Origin: JAGMXM01 sp964458325
GTDB taxonomy: Bacteria > Verrucomicrobiota > Verrucomicrobiia > Limisphaerales > UBA1319
Direction of reading: 5' to 3'
NCBI GenBank assembly: GCA_964458325.1
Contig: CAYWIM010000001.1
Location: 62,001 to 126,000 of the forward strand
DNA length: 64,000 nt
A program made the position numbers and the translations under genes. Positions within the stretch are counted from its first letter, which is position 1; each line of letters begins with the position of its first letter. The notes below the pieces were generated by a model. It had not been told where the DNA came from and made no database searches. It was given only the letters and a program-made list of their open reading frames with translations. Below are positions 37,556 to 45,028 of the stretch, in pieces.

Positions 37556-38916
37556 CAGCGTAACTCCATTTTGGCCAGCCAGTCTTTGCGGGTTTCGGCG
37601 CCCAGGGCCCAGCCGAGCCGGGCGCGGTCGCGCTGGTAGATGATTTTCGGCCGGCCTTCGGTGGTATCGAGGACGACCCAGCGGCGGCGGTAGCCGCGGC
37701 CGTTCTGGCCGAGGGCGACGATATCGAGGCCGAACTGGAAGGTGCGGGACGTGAGGTAAGGGCCGGCCTGGATGGCGGTTTGGCTATCGAGGACTTCGGC
37801 GACCCAGGCGATCGATGTCTGGTCGATCGACTTTGCGCGGCGGTAAGCGACCAGCTGATCGGCCTTTTCCGAATCGAGGCCTGGGATGCAGGCCAGGACA
37901 ACGGCGGAGGCGGTATTGACATTGACGAGGCCCGCCATCTGGTTGGTGGCAACGAGGTAGCCATCGATCTCCTCGAACTCCTCGATGGACAGGCCGCTGC
38001 GGATGTAGAACTCGAGGAGGCTGGCGATGTTGGTGCTGCCGGCGAGCTGGGACTGGACCTGGGCGGCGCGTTCCTGGCCGAGGAATTCCTGCAGGATCGA
38101 GGCGAGCTCCTGGTTGGTGGCGCTCGAGACGCTGATGCGGTTGGTGCCGTCGCTGCGAAGAGACGATTCGCGGGTGTAGACGGTGAAATACTCGATGAGT
38201 CCGGGATCGAGGACGCCGTCGCGATCGTCGGGCGGGAGGGTGGCATCGCCGTCGTTCTCGTTCGGGTCGAGAACGCCGTTGCGATTGGTGTCCTCGCCAA
38301 AGAGGATCTCGTCGGAGGCGCCGGACAGGAGCCGGAGCTCCTCGACGGATTCGAAGGGGGCATCCTTGGCGCGGTAGGGCGGGGTGCGGCGCAGGTACGT
38401 TTCGGATTCGGCGCCGTTGGCGGAGGCTTCGCTGTTGGTGTCGCGCCAGTCGATGATGGCGGCCGCCAGCTCCTCGGTCATGAGGGGGAGGGCCTGGAGC
38501 ATCTCGAGCGTGGCGGTGTTCAGATTGAGCTTCGAGGCTTCATCCATGAGCCCGTAAACAGGCACCTCGGTGGCGTCCTCGGGATCGCATCGGCTGATCA
38601 GCCAGAACGTGGCATCGCCGATGCGGACGGCCTCGGAGCCGCAGTCCTGGTCGAAGGGCATCTCTCCGATGTCGGCGTAGTTGGTGACGACCCAGCCGAT
38701 GTAGCGGATAGCGCCGGCGATGGCCTGTTCGGCCTGGGCGCCCGCGGCATCGTGCTCGACGGCGCGGAAGTGCAGCAGCATCGAGTGTCCGAAATAGAGG
38801 GCGATGCTGATGAGGCCGAAGGTGATCCACAGCACGATGATGAGGACCGATCCGGCGGGGGCGGCGGCGGGGAGCGGACGCTCTTGGGGGGATCGGGATG
38901 GAGAGGAGAATCTCAT
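37555..38916 (-). CDS. gspK: Minor pseudopilin GspK
   Basis: 453 residues, large like other GspK proteins. A short leader precedes a hydrophobic helix starting S-V-L-I-I-V-L-W without the Glu at position 5 that other pseudopilins have, as is normal for GspK. Two helix-hairpin-helix-like segments follow (about 125-165, N-L-N-T-A-T; and about 325-370, N-V-N-T-A-S). An Asp/Asn-rich loop between them (about 210-235) may bind calcium. GspK caps the pseudopilus tip with GspI and GspJ, and the order here (I, J, K) matches. Coupled to gspJ by ATGA and to the next gene by TGATG. Confidence 0.9.
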   Translation of the reverse strand: MRFSSPSRSPQERPLPAAAPAGSVLIIVLWITFGLISIALYFGHSMLLHFRAVEHDAAGAQAEQAIAGAIRYIGWVVTNYADIGEMPFDQDCGSEAVRIGDATFWLISRCDPEDATEVPVYGLMDEASKLNLNTATLEMLQALPLMTEELAAAIIDWRDTNSEASANGAESETYLRRTPPYRAKDAPFESVEELRLLSGASDEILFGEDTNRNGVLDPNENDGDATLPPDDRDGVLDPGLIEYFTVYTRESSLRSDGTNRISVSSATNQELASILQEFLGQERAAQVQSQLAGSTNIASLLEFYIRSGLSIEEFEEIDGYLVATNQMAGLVNVNTASAVVLACIPGLDSEKADQLVAYRRAKSIDQTSIAWVAEVLDSQTAIQAGPYLTSRTFQFGLDIVALGQNGRGYRRRWVVLDTTEGRPKIIYQRDRARLGWALGAETRKDWLAKMELR

Positions 38917-39779
38917 CGGTTTCGGCTGGGTGTGGCGCCGCCGCCGGGGCCGCCGGTGCTCGATCCGCCGCCGGTATTGGGGCTGCCGCTGGCGCCGCCG
39001 GTGCTGGAGGTGCTGGCAGATGCGGCGGTGGAAGCGGAGTTGGTGCTGGAGGCGCCGCTGGTCTGGTTGGTGTTGGATTCGATGGCGACGGGGACGAGCA
39101 TCTCGATCCAGACCTCATCGGGGCGGCGGGAGCCCCGGTTCAACTCGAGGTCGTGCTGGCGGCGCTGGATGGCGACGAGAACGGCCTGGGGGAGAGGGAT
39201 CTCCTCGGTGTCGGGATCCCACGTATCGATCCATTGAGAGCCGTCATGGCATTGGAACCGGAACCCCTCGATGTCATGGAGGAGCGGTGTGGTCTCGTAT
39301 TCCTCGACGGTGGAGGGGAGGAGATTGCGGGTGACGGTGCGGACGAGGTCGTAACCATTGGTGGGGTTGCGCCATTCGGGTTCCTGGAGATAATAGGCGA
39401 CCTTTTGGATGTCGCCCCAGCAGGAATTATTATCGAGGCTGCCGCTGGCGGTGTAGAACTCGAGGCGGGAGAGGCGGGGATCGCTGCCGTTTTCGGCGGT
39501 CATCGAGCCGGCGAACGTGCCGCCAGGAGGGAGGATGCACTGGAGGTCGCGCTTGATGACGGCGAGGGCGCGCTGGATGGGGATGGCATCCTCGACCAGC
39601 TCCGTGGTGCGGGCGCGGAGCCGCAGGGCGGCGGAGAAGGTGGTGTTCATGGCCACGAGGATGAGGCTGAAGATGAGGGTGGCGATGAGGATCTCGACCA
39701 GCGTAAAGGCATGGGTGGCCGCTGATCTCGATGGGGTCGAGGGCGAAGAAAGTGCGGATTGGAGGGGGGGCATCCTCAT
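38913..39779 (-). CDS. gspJ: Minor pseudopilin GspJ
   Basis: 288 residues. A 24-residue leader ends in Ala and is followed by F-T-L-V-E and a hydrophobic helix, the type III signal cleaved by prepilin peptidase. The globular part (about 60-230) has the length of GspJ, and the C-terminus is a Ser/Thr/Gly-rich tail that GspJ normally lacks. The residue before the cleavage site is Ala, not Gly. Coupled on both sides by ATGA overlaps. Confidence 0.82.
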   Translation of the reverse strand: MRMPPLQSALSSPSTPSRSAATHAFTLVEILIATLIFSLILVAMNTTFSAALRLRARTTELVEDAIPIQRALAVIKRDLQCILPPGGTFAGSMTAENGSDPRLSRLEFYTASGSLDNNSCWGDIQKVAYYLQEPEWRNPTNGYDLVRTVTRNLLPSTVEEYETTPLLHDIEGFRFQCHDGSQWIDTWDPDTEEIPLPQAVLVAIQRRQHDLELNRGSRRPDEVWIEMLVPVAIESNTNQTSGASSTNSASTAASASTSSTGGASGSPNTGGGSSTGGPGGGATPSRNR

Positions 39780-40192
39780 AGCGTGACTTCCGGGACGAGG
39801 GTGCTGATCCGAACGCTATGCTCCTGGTTTTGGACGGGGTAGAAGACCTCGACGGTGATGAGGCGGAGGGCGTTTTCGGTCCACGGATCGCGCCAGAGCT
39901 GCCAGCGGTATCCGGTCCAGGGCTCGTCGAATGCCCCGTTGAGGCTCGAAGAGCTCCACTGATTGGAGAGGGTGAGCTCGTTGAGGAGGCGGTCGGCGAG
40001 CTGGGTGGCGGCGGTTTTGCGGACGGCGGCGACGCCGGCGTGGTTGGCGAGGCTGAGCCCCTGCATGGCGATGGGGATGACGATGGCCATGAAGACCATG
40101 GCGGCGAGGACCTCGGCGAACGTGAACGCCGCGCGGGGCCGAGGCCTACCGGGTCGTGTAGAACCACAGATTGGTGGGCTCGGTAATCTCAT
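39776..40192 (-). CDS. gspI: Minor pseudopilin GspI-like
   Basis: 138 residues from the only in-frame start near the leader, ATG at 40192, which overlaps gspH by 47 bases. The leader is basic (R-P-G-R-P-R-P-R-A-A), followed by F-T-F-A-E and a hydrophobic helix. Small size and position between gspH and gspJ support GspI. The residue at -1 of the cleavage site is Ala. Confidence 0.78.
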   Translation of the reverse strand: MRLPSPPICGSTRPGRPRPRAAFTFAEVLAAMVFMAIVIPIAMQGLSLANHAGVAAVRKTAATQLADRLLNELTLSNQWSSSSLNGAFDEPWTGYRWQLWRDPWTENALRLITVEVFYPVQNQEHSVRISTLVPEVTL

Positions 40193-40736
40193 AGTGCAGG
40201 CGGTTGCGCGACGGGATGATCGGGATGGGAGTCTCGTCGGCGGTGTCGTCGCAGAGCAGGACCATGGCCAGGCTGTTTTCGTCAATGGCGCCATCGGGGA
40301 GGAACCGGATAATAGCGATTTGGTTGGTCAGGGGATGGTGGGGATCGATTTGGAAGGAGAGGTTGGTTGCGAGCTGGAACTCGACGGGCTGGTATTCGTG
40401 GATCTGGTTGCGGGAGGCCTCGAGGCGGCGCTGCTGGGGAACCTCATAGACGGCGGCGCCTTCCTCCTGGAGGCCGTAGAAACCGGTCTCGTGGTTGAGC
40501 CAGACGATCGTGGGGATGCCGGCGGAGATGGCGCGGTTTTGGGCGAAGCGGGTGAGCGTGAGGAACCGGTGGGCCTCGATCTCGATCGCGCGTCCGCGGT
40601 AGAAGCGGGCGAGGCGGGGGGCGGCGAGGGCGATGACGGCGCCGAGCATTCCGAGGACGAGGATCAGCTCGATGAGGGTGAAGGCCCGCCGATTAGCGCC
40701 GGGATCGGGTCTGATAATTGGTGATGTCATCTTCAT
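40146..40736 (-). CDS. gspH: Pseudopilin GspH-like
   Basis: 196 residues from the ATG at 40736 (a second ATG at 40730 is equally possible). The leader ends R-R-A before F-T-L-I-E and a hydrophobic helix; the globular part is beta-rich as in GspH/FimT. It overlaps the gspG end by 44 bases, so translation is probably coupled. The -1 residue is Ala, as in GspI and GspJ here. Confidence 0.82.
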   Translation of the reverse strand: MKMTSPIIRPDPGANRRAFTLIELILVLGMLGAVIALAAPRLARFYRGRAIEIEAHRFLTLTRFAQNRAISAGIPTIVWLNHETGFYGLQEEGAAVYEVPQQRRLEASRNQIHEYQPVEFQLATNLSFQIDPHHPLTNQIAIIRFLPDGAIDENSLAMVLLCDDTADETPIPIIPSRNRLHYEITEPTNLWFYTTR

Positions 40737-41172
40737 TGCCAGCCTGGCCATCGGGGCCGGAGGACATGAGGTCATAGGCGGTCTCGTTTTGGCGGCCGGG
40801 GCATTCATAGACATACTCGTTGCCCCAGGGGTCCTTGGGGATTTCGCCTTTGACATAGGGGCCGCGCCAATTGAGGGCCTCGCGGGGCTGCTCGACCAGG
40901 TCGAGCAGCCCGTCCTTGCCTTTGGGGTAATAGCCCACATCGACCTCGAAGGCGTCGAGGGCGATGCCGAAATTGGCGATCTGGGCCTGGGCGGCAGTGA
41001 TGCGCGCCTGCTCGGTGCGGCCGGAGAACTTGGGGACGACGATGGCCGCCAGGGTGCCGAGGATGACGAGCACCAGGAGGAGCTCGACCAGGGTGAACCC
41101 GCCGGCGGGGCGCCGGCGGAGGCCGGGATGGCCTTCGGGAGAGGAGGGGTTCGGACGGGTGCAAGTTTTCAT
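40693..41172 (-). CDS. gspG: Major pseudopilin GspG
   Basis: 159 residues from the ATG at 41172. The leader ends with a Gly-Gly before F-T-L-V-E and a long helix; the globular part ends in the calcium loop typical of GspG (S-S-G-P-D-G-Q-A-G-N-E-D-D-I). The K-D-P-W-G-N block is also a GspG hallmark. It is the only pseudopilin of the set with the classical Gly at -1. GspG polymerises into the pseudopilus that pushes substrates through the secretin. ATGA overlap with gspF. Confidence 0.93.
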   Translation of the reverse strand: MKTCTRPNPSSPEGHPGLRRRPAGGFTLVELLLVLVILGTLAAIVVPKFSGRTEQARITAAQAQIANFGIALDAFEVDVGYYPKGKDGLLDLVEQPREALNWRGPYVKGEIPKDPWGNEYVYECPGRQNETAYDLMSSGPDGQAGNEDDITNYQTRSRR

Positions 41173-42398
41173 TTGATATAATCTTGGATAGTGAAGATCG
41201 GGATGACCATGCCGATGAAAATGGTTCCGATGAAACCGGCGATAAAGAAGAGCATGAGGGGCTCGGCCAGGGCGACGGCGGTCTTCATCTGGCGGTCGAG
41301 GTCGGACTCGGTGACGTTGGCGAGGCGGACGAGCTCCTGGTCGAGGCGGCCGCTCTCCTCGGCGACGGAGACCATTTCGAGCACGGCGCCGCTGAAGAGG
41401 GTTGGGCAGCCGGCGAGGCTGACGCCGAGCGGCTCGCCTTTCTGGACGCGCTCGATGCTGGCGGAGACGGCATCGATGAGCGTTTGATTGCCGATGGAAC
41501 GGCGGGCGACCTGGAGGCCGTTGATGAGAGGGACGCCGGCGCCGAGGAGGGTGCCGAGCATCCGGCAGAAGCGGGCCATGGCGAACTTGGAGACCAGGGC
41601 GCCTACGACCGGGGCTTTGAGGATCACCTGCTCGCGGACGCGGTTGCCCTGGGGGGAGCGGAGCCAGTTGCGGAGCATGAAAAAGGCGACCGCTGCGACG
41701 ATGGCGACGATGAGGCCATAGGAGCGGAGGACCGTGCTGGCGCCGACAATGACCTGGGTGATGAGGGGCAGCGAGCCGCCGAATCCCTCGAAGATGACCT
41801 GGAATCGCGGGATGAAGAAGACGAGCAGGAACGTGAGCACGCCGATGGCCAGAACCAGGAGGATCGTCGGATAAAGGAGGGCGGTGAGCATCTTGGACCG
41901 AAGCTCCTTGTCGCGAGCCTGGAAATCGGCGATCTGGCCCAGGACGACATCGAGGAAGCCGCCGGTCTCGCCGGCCTCGACCATGGCGACATAGACGCGC
42001 GGGAACACCTGAGGCGACTGGGCCATGGAATCGGCCAGGGACAATCCGTCGATGACCAGGTCGTGGATCTCCTTCCATTTCTGGCTGGCGATGGGGGCGG
42101 CGGCCTCCTTGTAGAGGATGACCAGGGCGCGGCTCAGGGGGATGCCCGCGGCCAGCAGGCTGGAGAGCAGCCGGGTGAAGTCCTCGAGCATGCGGCCGGT
42201 GATCTTGCGGGACTGGATCCGGAGGGAAAAGCCGGCGGGATCGGACTTCTCGGCGGGGCGGGGCCGTTCGTTGAGGCGGACGGGCCGGAGGCCGCTGGCG
42301 GCCATGCGGCGGAGGGCATCCTGGCGGCCTTCGGCTTCGAGAGTGCCTTCGGCGATGGCGCCGTCGGACTGAAGGGCTCGATATTCGAAGACGATCAT
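41169..42398 (-). CDS. gspF: T2SS inner-membrane platform protein GspF
   Basis: 409 residues. Two homologous cytoplasmic helical domains (about 70-190 and 270-390), each with the E-x-G-E/S-G motif (V-E-A-G-E-T-G-G and A-E-E-S-G-R-L), and three membrane helices (about 190-210, 225-250, 380-402). This is the canonical GspF/PilC layout. It lies three bases after gspE and forms the platform through which GspE drives pseudopilus assembly. Confidence 0.94.
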   Translation of the reverse strand: MIVFEYRALQSDGAIAEGTLEAEGRQDALRRMAASGLRPVRLNERPRPAEKSDPAGFSLRIQSRKITGRMLEDFTRLLSSLLAAGIPLSRALVILYKEAAAPIASQKWKEIHDLVIDGLSLADSMAQSPQVFPRVYVAMVEAGETGGFLDVVLGQIADFQARDKELRSKMLTALLYPTILLVLAIGVLTFLLVFFIPRFQVIFEGFGGSLPLITQVIVGASTVLRSYGLIVAIVAAVAFFMLRNWLRSPQGNRVREQVILKAPVVGALVSKFAMARFCRMLGTLLGAGVPLINGLQVARRSIGNQTLIDAVSASIERVQKGEPLGVSLAGCPTLFSGAVLEMVSVAEESGRLDQELVRLANVTESDLDRQMKTAVALAEPLMLFFIAGFIGTIFIGMVIPIFTIQDYIK

Positions 42399-42401
42399 GG
42401 A

Positions 42402-44075
42402 TCAGGAGGGGTTGTCCAGGGCCTGGTCCTTGGCGACGCGGATGACCTCGTCCGGGGTGGTGATCCCCTGGCGGACGAGGCGCCAGCCGTCCTCGCGGAG
42501 GGTGCTCATTCCGTGCCGGCGAGCGGTTTCGCGGATCTCGCCGCTGGAGCAGTTCTTGAGGATCATCTGGCGAAGATCGGTGGTTAAGCTCATCATCTCG
42601 AAGATGGCATGGCGGCCGACGTAGCCGGTTTGGCGGCATTCGCGGCAGCCGACGGCTCGAAAGAGGGTCGAGCCGCGCAGGGCGGGCTGGGATTCCTGGA
42701 GGGCCTGGACCGTGGGAGAGAGGTCTTGGGTTTTACAGTGGGTGCAGAGCACTCGGACCAATCGCTGGGCGAGCACGGCTTCGAGGGAGGAAGCGACGAG
42801 ATAGGGCTCGACTCCCATATCAACGAGGCGGGTGAGGGCGCCGGGGGCGTCGTTGGTATGAAGTGTGGAGAAGACGAGGTGGCCGGTGAGGGATGCCTGG
42901 ACGGCGATCTGGGCGGTCTCCTGGTCCCGGATTTCCCCGATCAGGACGACATCCGGATCGTGGCGGAGGATCGAGCGGAGACCGCGGGCGAAGGTGAGCC
43001 CGGCCTTTTCGGACACCTGGATTTGGTTGACGCCTTTGAGCTGGTATTCGATGGGATCCTCGATGGTGATGATTTTGCGGACGGCGTCGTTGATTTCGTT
43101 CAGGGCGGTGTAGAGGGTGGTGGTTTTGCCGCTGCCGGTGGGTCCGGTAACGAGGACGATGCCGTGGGGGAGGCCGAGGACGTTCTGGAAGAGGGAGAAC
43201 TCTCGTTCGGCCATGCCCAGGTCCGTCATGTGGTAGAGCGAGGTGTCCTGGCGGAGGAGCCGGAGGACGACCGCCTCGCCATGGAGCATGGGGATGATCG
43301 AGACGCGGATATCGACCTCGATATTGTTGATGCGGATCTTGATGCGTCCATCCTGGGGGAGGCGTTTTTCGGCGATATTGAGGTGGCTGAGGATTTTGAC
43401 GCGGGAGACGATCGCGGGCTGGAAGCGTTTGACCTGGGCGGGGACGGGGACTTCCTGGAGGACGCCATCGATGCGGTAGCGGATGCGGAGCTCGTCGGCG
43501 AACGGTTCGAGGTGGATATCGGAGGCGCGGAGATCGATGGCGTCGCGGAGGACCTGGTTGACGAACCGGATGATCGAGGCGTCTTCGGCGGCGGTATCGA
43601 GGTCCGTATCCTCGCGCTCGCCTTCCTCGACGACCTGGAGCGGGGCTTCCTCCCCGAGGGTGTCGATGGTGTCGGCGCCGACGCCGAGGCGCTTCTTGAT
43701 CTCGCGCTGGATGGCTTCGGTGGGGGCCAGGATGGGCTTGAGGCGCAGCCCGGTCAGGGTTTTGAGCGTGTCGAGGCCGCGGGTGGCGAACAGCCGGCTG
43801 GTGGCGACTTCGACCGAGCCGTTGACCCGCTGGAGGGGGAGGAGCTGTTCCTTGAAGAGGATCCGGGCGGGGAACAGAGAAAGGAGCTGGCGGTCGGGCT
43901 TGATGTCATCGAGGGCCGAATAGCCGAGCTCGTATTCGTGGGCCAGCCATTGGAGGACGTCCTCCTCGGACTGGGGTTTGGAGCTGTCCGGCCGCTGGGA
44001 CTGCTGCTCGAGTGTGTCCGCGTCCTCGATCGACAATTGCTGGGACTCGACCATTCGCTGCAGCAGCTCTTTCAT
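42402..44075 (-). CDS. gspE: T2SS assembly ATPase GspE
   Basis: 557 residues from the ATG at 44075; the frame is open further upstream but without homology. The N-terminal domain is GspE/PilB-type (about 1-150). The ATPase core has Walker A G-P-T-G-S-G-K-T (311-318), an Asp box near I-E-D-P-I-E, Walker B V-V-L-I-G-E-I-R-D and a His box. The zinc cysteines C444, C447, C477 and C480 are all present. GspE hydrolyses ATP to drive pseudopilus growth. No prepilin peptidase (GspO) lies in the operon, so it must be elsewhere. Confidence 0.95.
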   Translation of the reverse strand: MKELLQRMVESQQLSIEDADTLEQQSQRPDSSKPQSEEDVLQWLAHEYELGYSALDDIKPDRQLLSLFPARILFKEQLLPLQRVNGSVEVATSRLFATRGLDTLKTLTGLRLKPILAPTEAIQREIKKRLGVGADTIDTLGEEAPLQVVEEGEREDTDLDTAAEDASIIRFVNQVLRDAIDLRASDIHLEPFADELRIRYRIDGVLQEVPVPAQVKRFQPAIVSRVKILSHLNIAEKRLPQDGRIKIRINNIEVDIRVSIIPMLHGEAVVLRLLRQDTSLYHMTDLGMAEREFSLFQNVLGLPHGIVLVTGPTGSGKTTTLYTALNEINDAVRKIITIEDPIEYQLKGVNQIQVSEKAGLTFARGLRSILRHDPDVVLIGEIRDQETAQIAVQASLTGHLVFSTLHTNDAPGALTRLVDMGVEPYLVASSLEAVLAQRLVRVLCTHCKTQDLSPTVQALQESQPALRGSTLFRAVGCRECRQTGYVGRHAIFEMMSLTTDLRQMILKNCSSGEIRETARRHGMSTLREDGWRLVRQGITTPDEVIRVAKDQALDNPS

Positions 44076-44099
44076 GGAAGATGGGGATTGAGAGTTTAA

Positions 44100-44125
44100 C
44101 CGGCGCGCGGTTGCCCGCGCGCCGG
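44100..44125 (-). terminator. Strong hairpin upstream of gspE
   Basis: A perfect 11-bp inverted repeat (CCGGCGCGCGG, loop TTGC, CCGCGCGCCGG) between the small secreted-protein gene and gspE. On the minus strand it is followed by TTAAACTCTC, a poor T-run. It could attenuate transcription, giving more of the first gene than of the T2SS genes, or protect a processed message. Confidence 0.6.
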
Positions 44126-44186
44126 CTCCTGGTGGCGCCACCGTGGTTGGCCTGTGGAGTTACGGCGGCCGCCAATCAATCACTGG

Positions 44187-44729
44187 CTAGCGGAGGAGGC
44201 CCATCATGACGGCCTGGCCTTCCTGGCGGACGGAGAGGAGCTTCTTGAGCTCTTCCTGGGCTTGCTCGAGCTTCTGCTCGGCAGCCTTCCGGCTCTCGCG
44301 CAGGGCGGTCAGCTTGGCCTTGATTTCGGCATTGGAAGCCTTGTCTTCGATGGCCTTCTGGAGGGCGGCGACTTCAGGATTTGGCTCGCCTCCGAATCCG
44401 CCGGGGCCGCCCTGGCCGGGCTGCCCGGGCTGGCCGGGTCCGCCGGTGCGCCGCGCGCCCATGCCTCCGAAGCCGCCGAAGCCGCCCATGGTGCCGCGGC
44501 GGGCCTCCGAGACGGCCTCGATGCGGGCTTCGATGAGCTTCCATTCGGCGTCGTTGGTGACTTCGAGCTGTTCGCGGTACCGTTCCATCATGCGCTCGCG
44601 CATCTGGGCCGGGTCGAAGTTGCCGCGTCCCTGGCGTTGCGGGGGTTGTTGGGCTTGTGTCGAGGTCGAGCCCGTTAAGAGGAAAGCCAGCCCAAGGCCA
44701 GCCACGAGGGTTGTCAAAGTTTTCTGCAT
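44187..44729 (-). CDS. Small secreted coiled-coil protein
   Basis: 180 residues: signal peptide (about 1-26), a Gln/Arg-rich start with M-R-E-R-M-M-E-R-Y-R, a Gly/Phe/Pro-rich middle (about 80-115) and a C-terminal coiled coil (about 118-170) rich in Lys, Glu and Ala. No catalytic motif. The helical parts recall small periplasmic LTXXQ/CpxP-like proteins, but the match is loose. It is the first gene after the sigma-54 promoter and precedes gspE with a hairpin between. It could be a major product, a substrate or an envelope adaptor of the secretion system. Confidence 0.7.
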   Translation of the reverse strand: MQKTLTTLVAGLGLAFLLTGSTSTQAQQPPQRQGRGNFDPAQMRERMMERYREQLEVTNDAEWKLIEARIEAVSEARRGTMGGFGGFGGMGARRTGGPGQPGQPGQGGPGGFGGEPNPEVAALQKAIEDKASNAEIKAKLTALRESRKAAEQKLEQAQEELKKLLSVRQEGQAVMMGLLR

Positions 44730-44815
44730 ATCGCCATCCAGTCAGGTGTTTGTTGGTTTGCGTCTAGTCCCCCGGGGCAAATTGCTGCCTGAGGGCCAAA
44801 ACGATCGACTGCAAT

Positions 44816-44831
44816 AGCAAGAGGAGTGCCA
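44816..44831 (-). promoter_or_regulatory. Sigma-54 promoter of the T2SS operon
   Basis: The minus strand reads TGGCACT-CCTC-TTGCT against the sigma-54 consensus TGGCACG-N4-TTGCW: one mismatch, with the required GG and GC ten bases apart. Transcription would begin near 44805, about 75 bases before the start codon at 44729. The NtrC-family activator encoded at the end of the same operon supports it. Confidence 0.75.
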
Positions 44832-44882
44832 AGCCGCCGCAGGCGGTTTTGAGAGGGAGGCAAGGGCTTGCCGGAGCTGAGT

Positions 44883-44930
44883 TTGCGCAACTATTACCCA
44901 ATTCACCGGTAAGTGCGCAAATTATGCGCA
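44883..44930. promoter_or_regulatory. Three TGCGCA sites upstream of the sigma-54 promoter
   Basis: TGCGCA cores lie at 44884-44889, 44914-44919 and 44925-44930, the first inside the perfect palindrome TTGCGCAA. Centres are 30 and 11 bases apart, close to whole helical turns. They lie about 50-100 bp upstream of the -24 box, the normal place for enhancer sites of NtrC-type activators. They also lie 5' of the GH5 gene, so a role there is possible. Confidence 0.5.
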
Positions 44931-45028
44931 GCCCGGACGAGGGCGGCTTTGCTTCTCCATGGATCGGAGATCGAGCCAGGGCAGATTTTGATCGGCAACA
45001 GGGGGGGGCGGTGGCATGGTGGGGGACC

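Noticed and set aside
33111..37639. Plus-strand frames of 700-900 codons opposite the T2SS genes
   Set aside because: Shadow frames: the opposite strand encodes secretin, PilM and PilO-like proteins with recognisable motifs.
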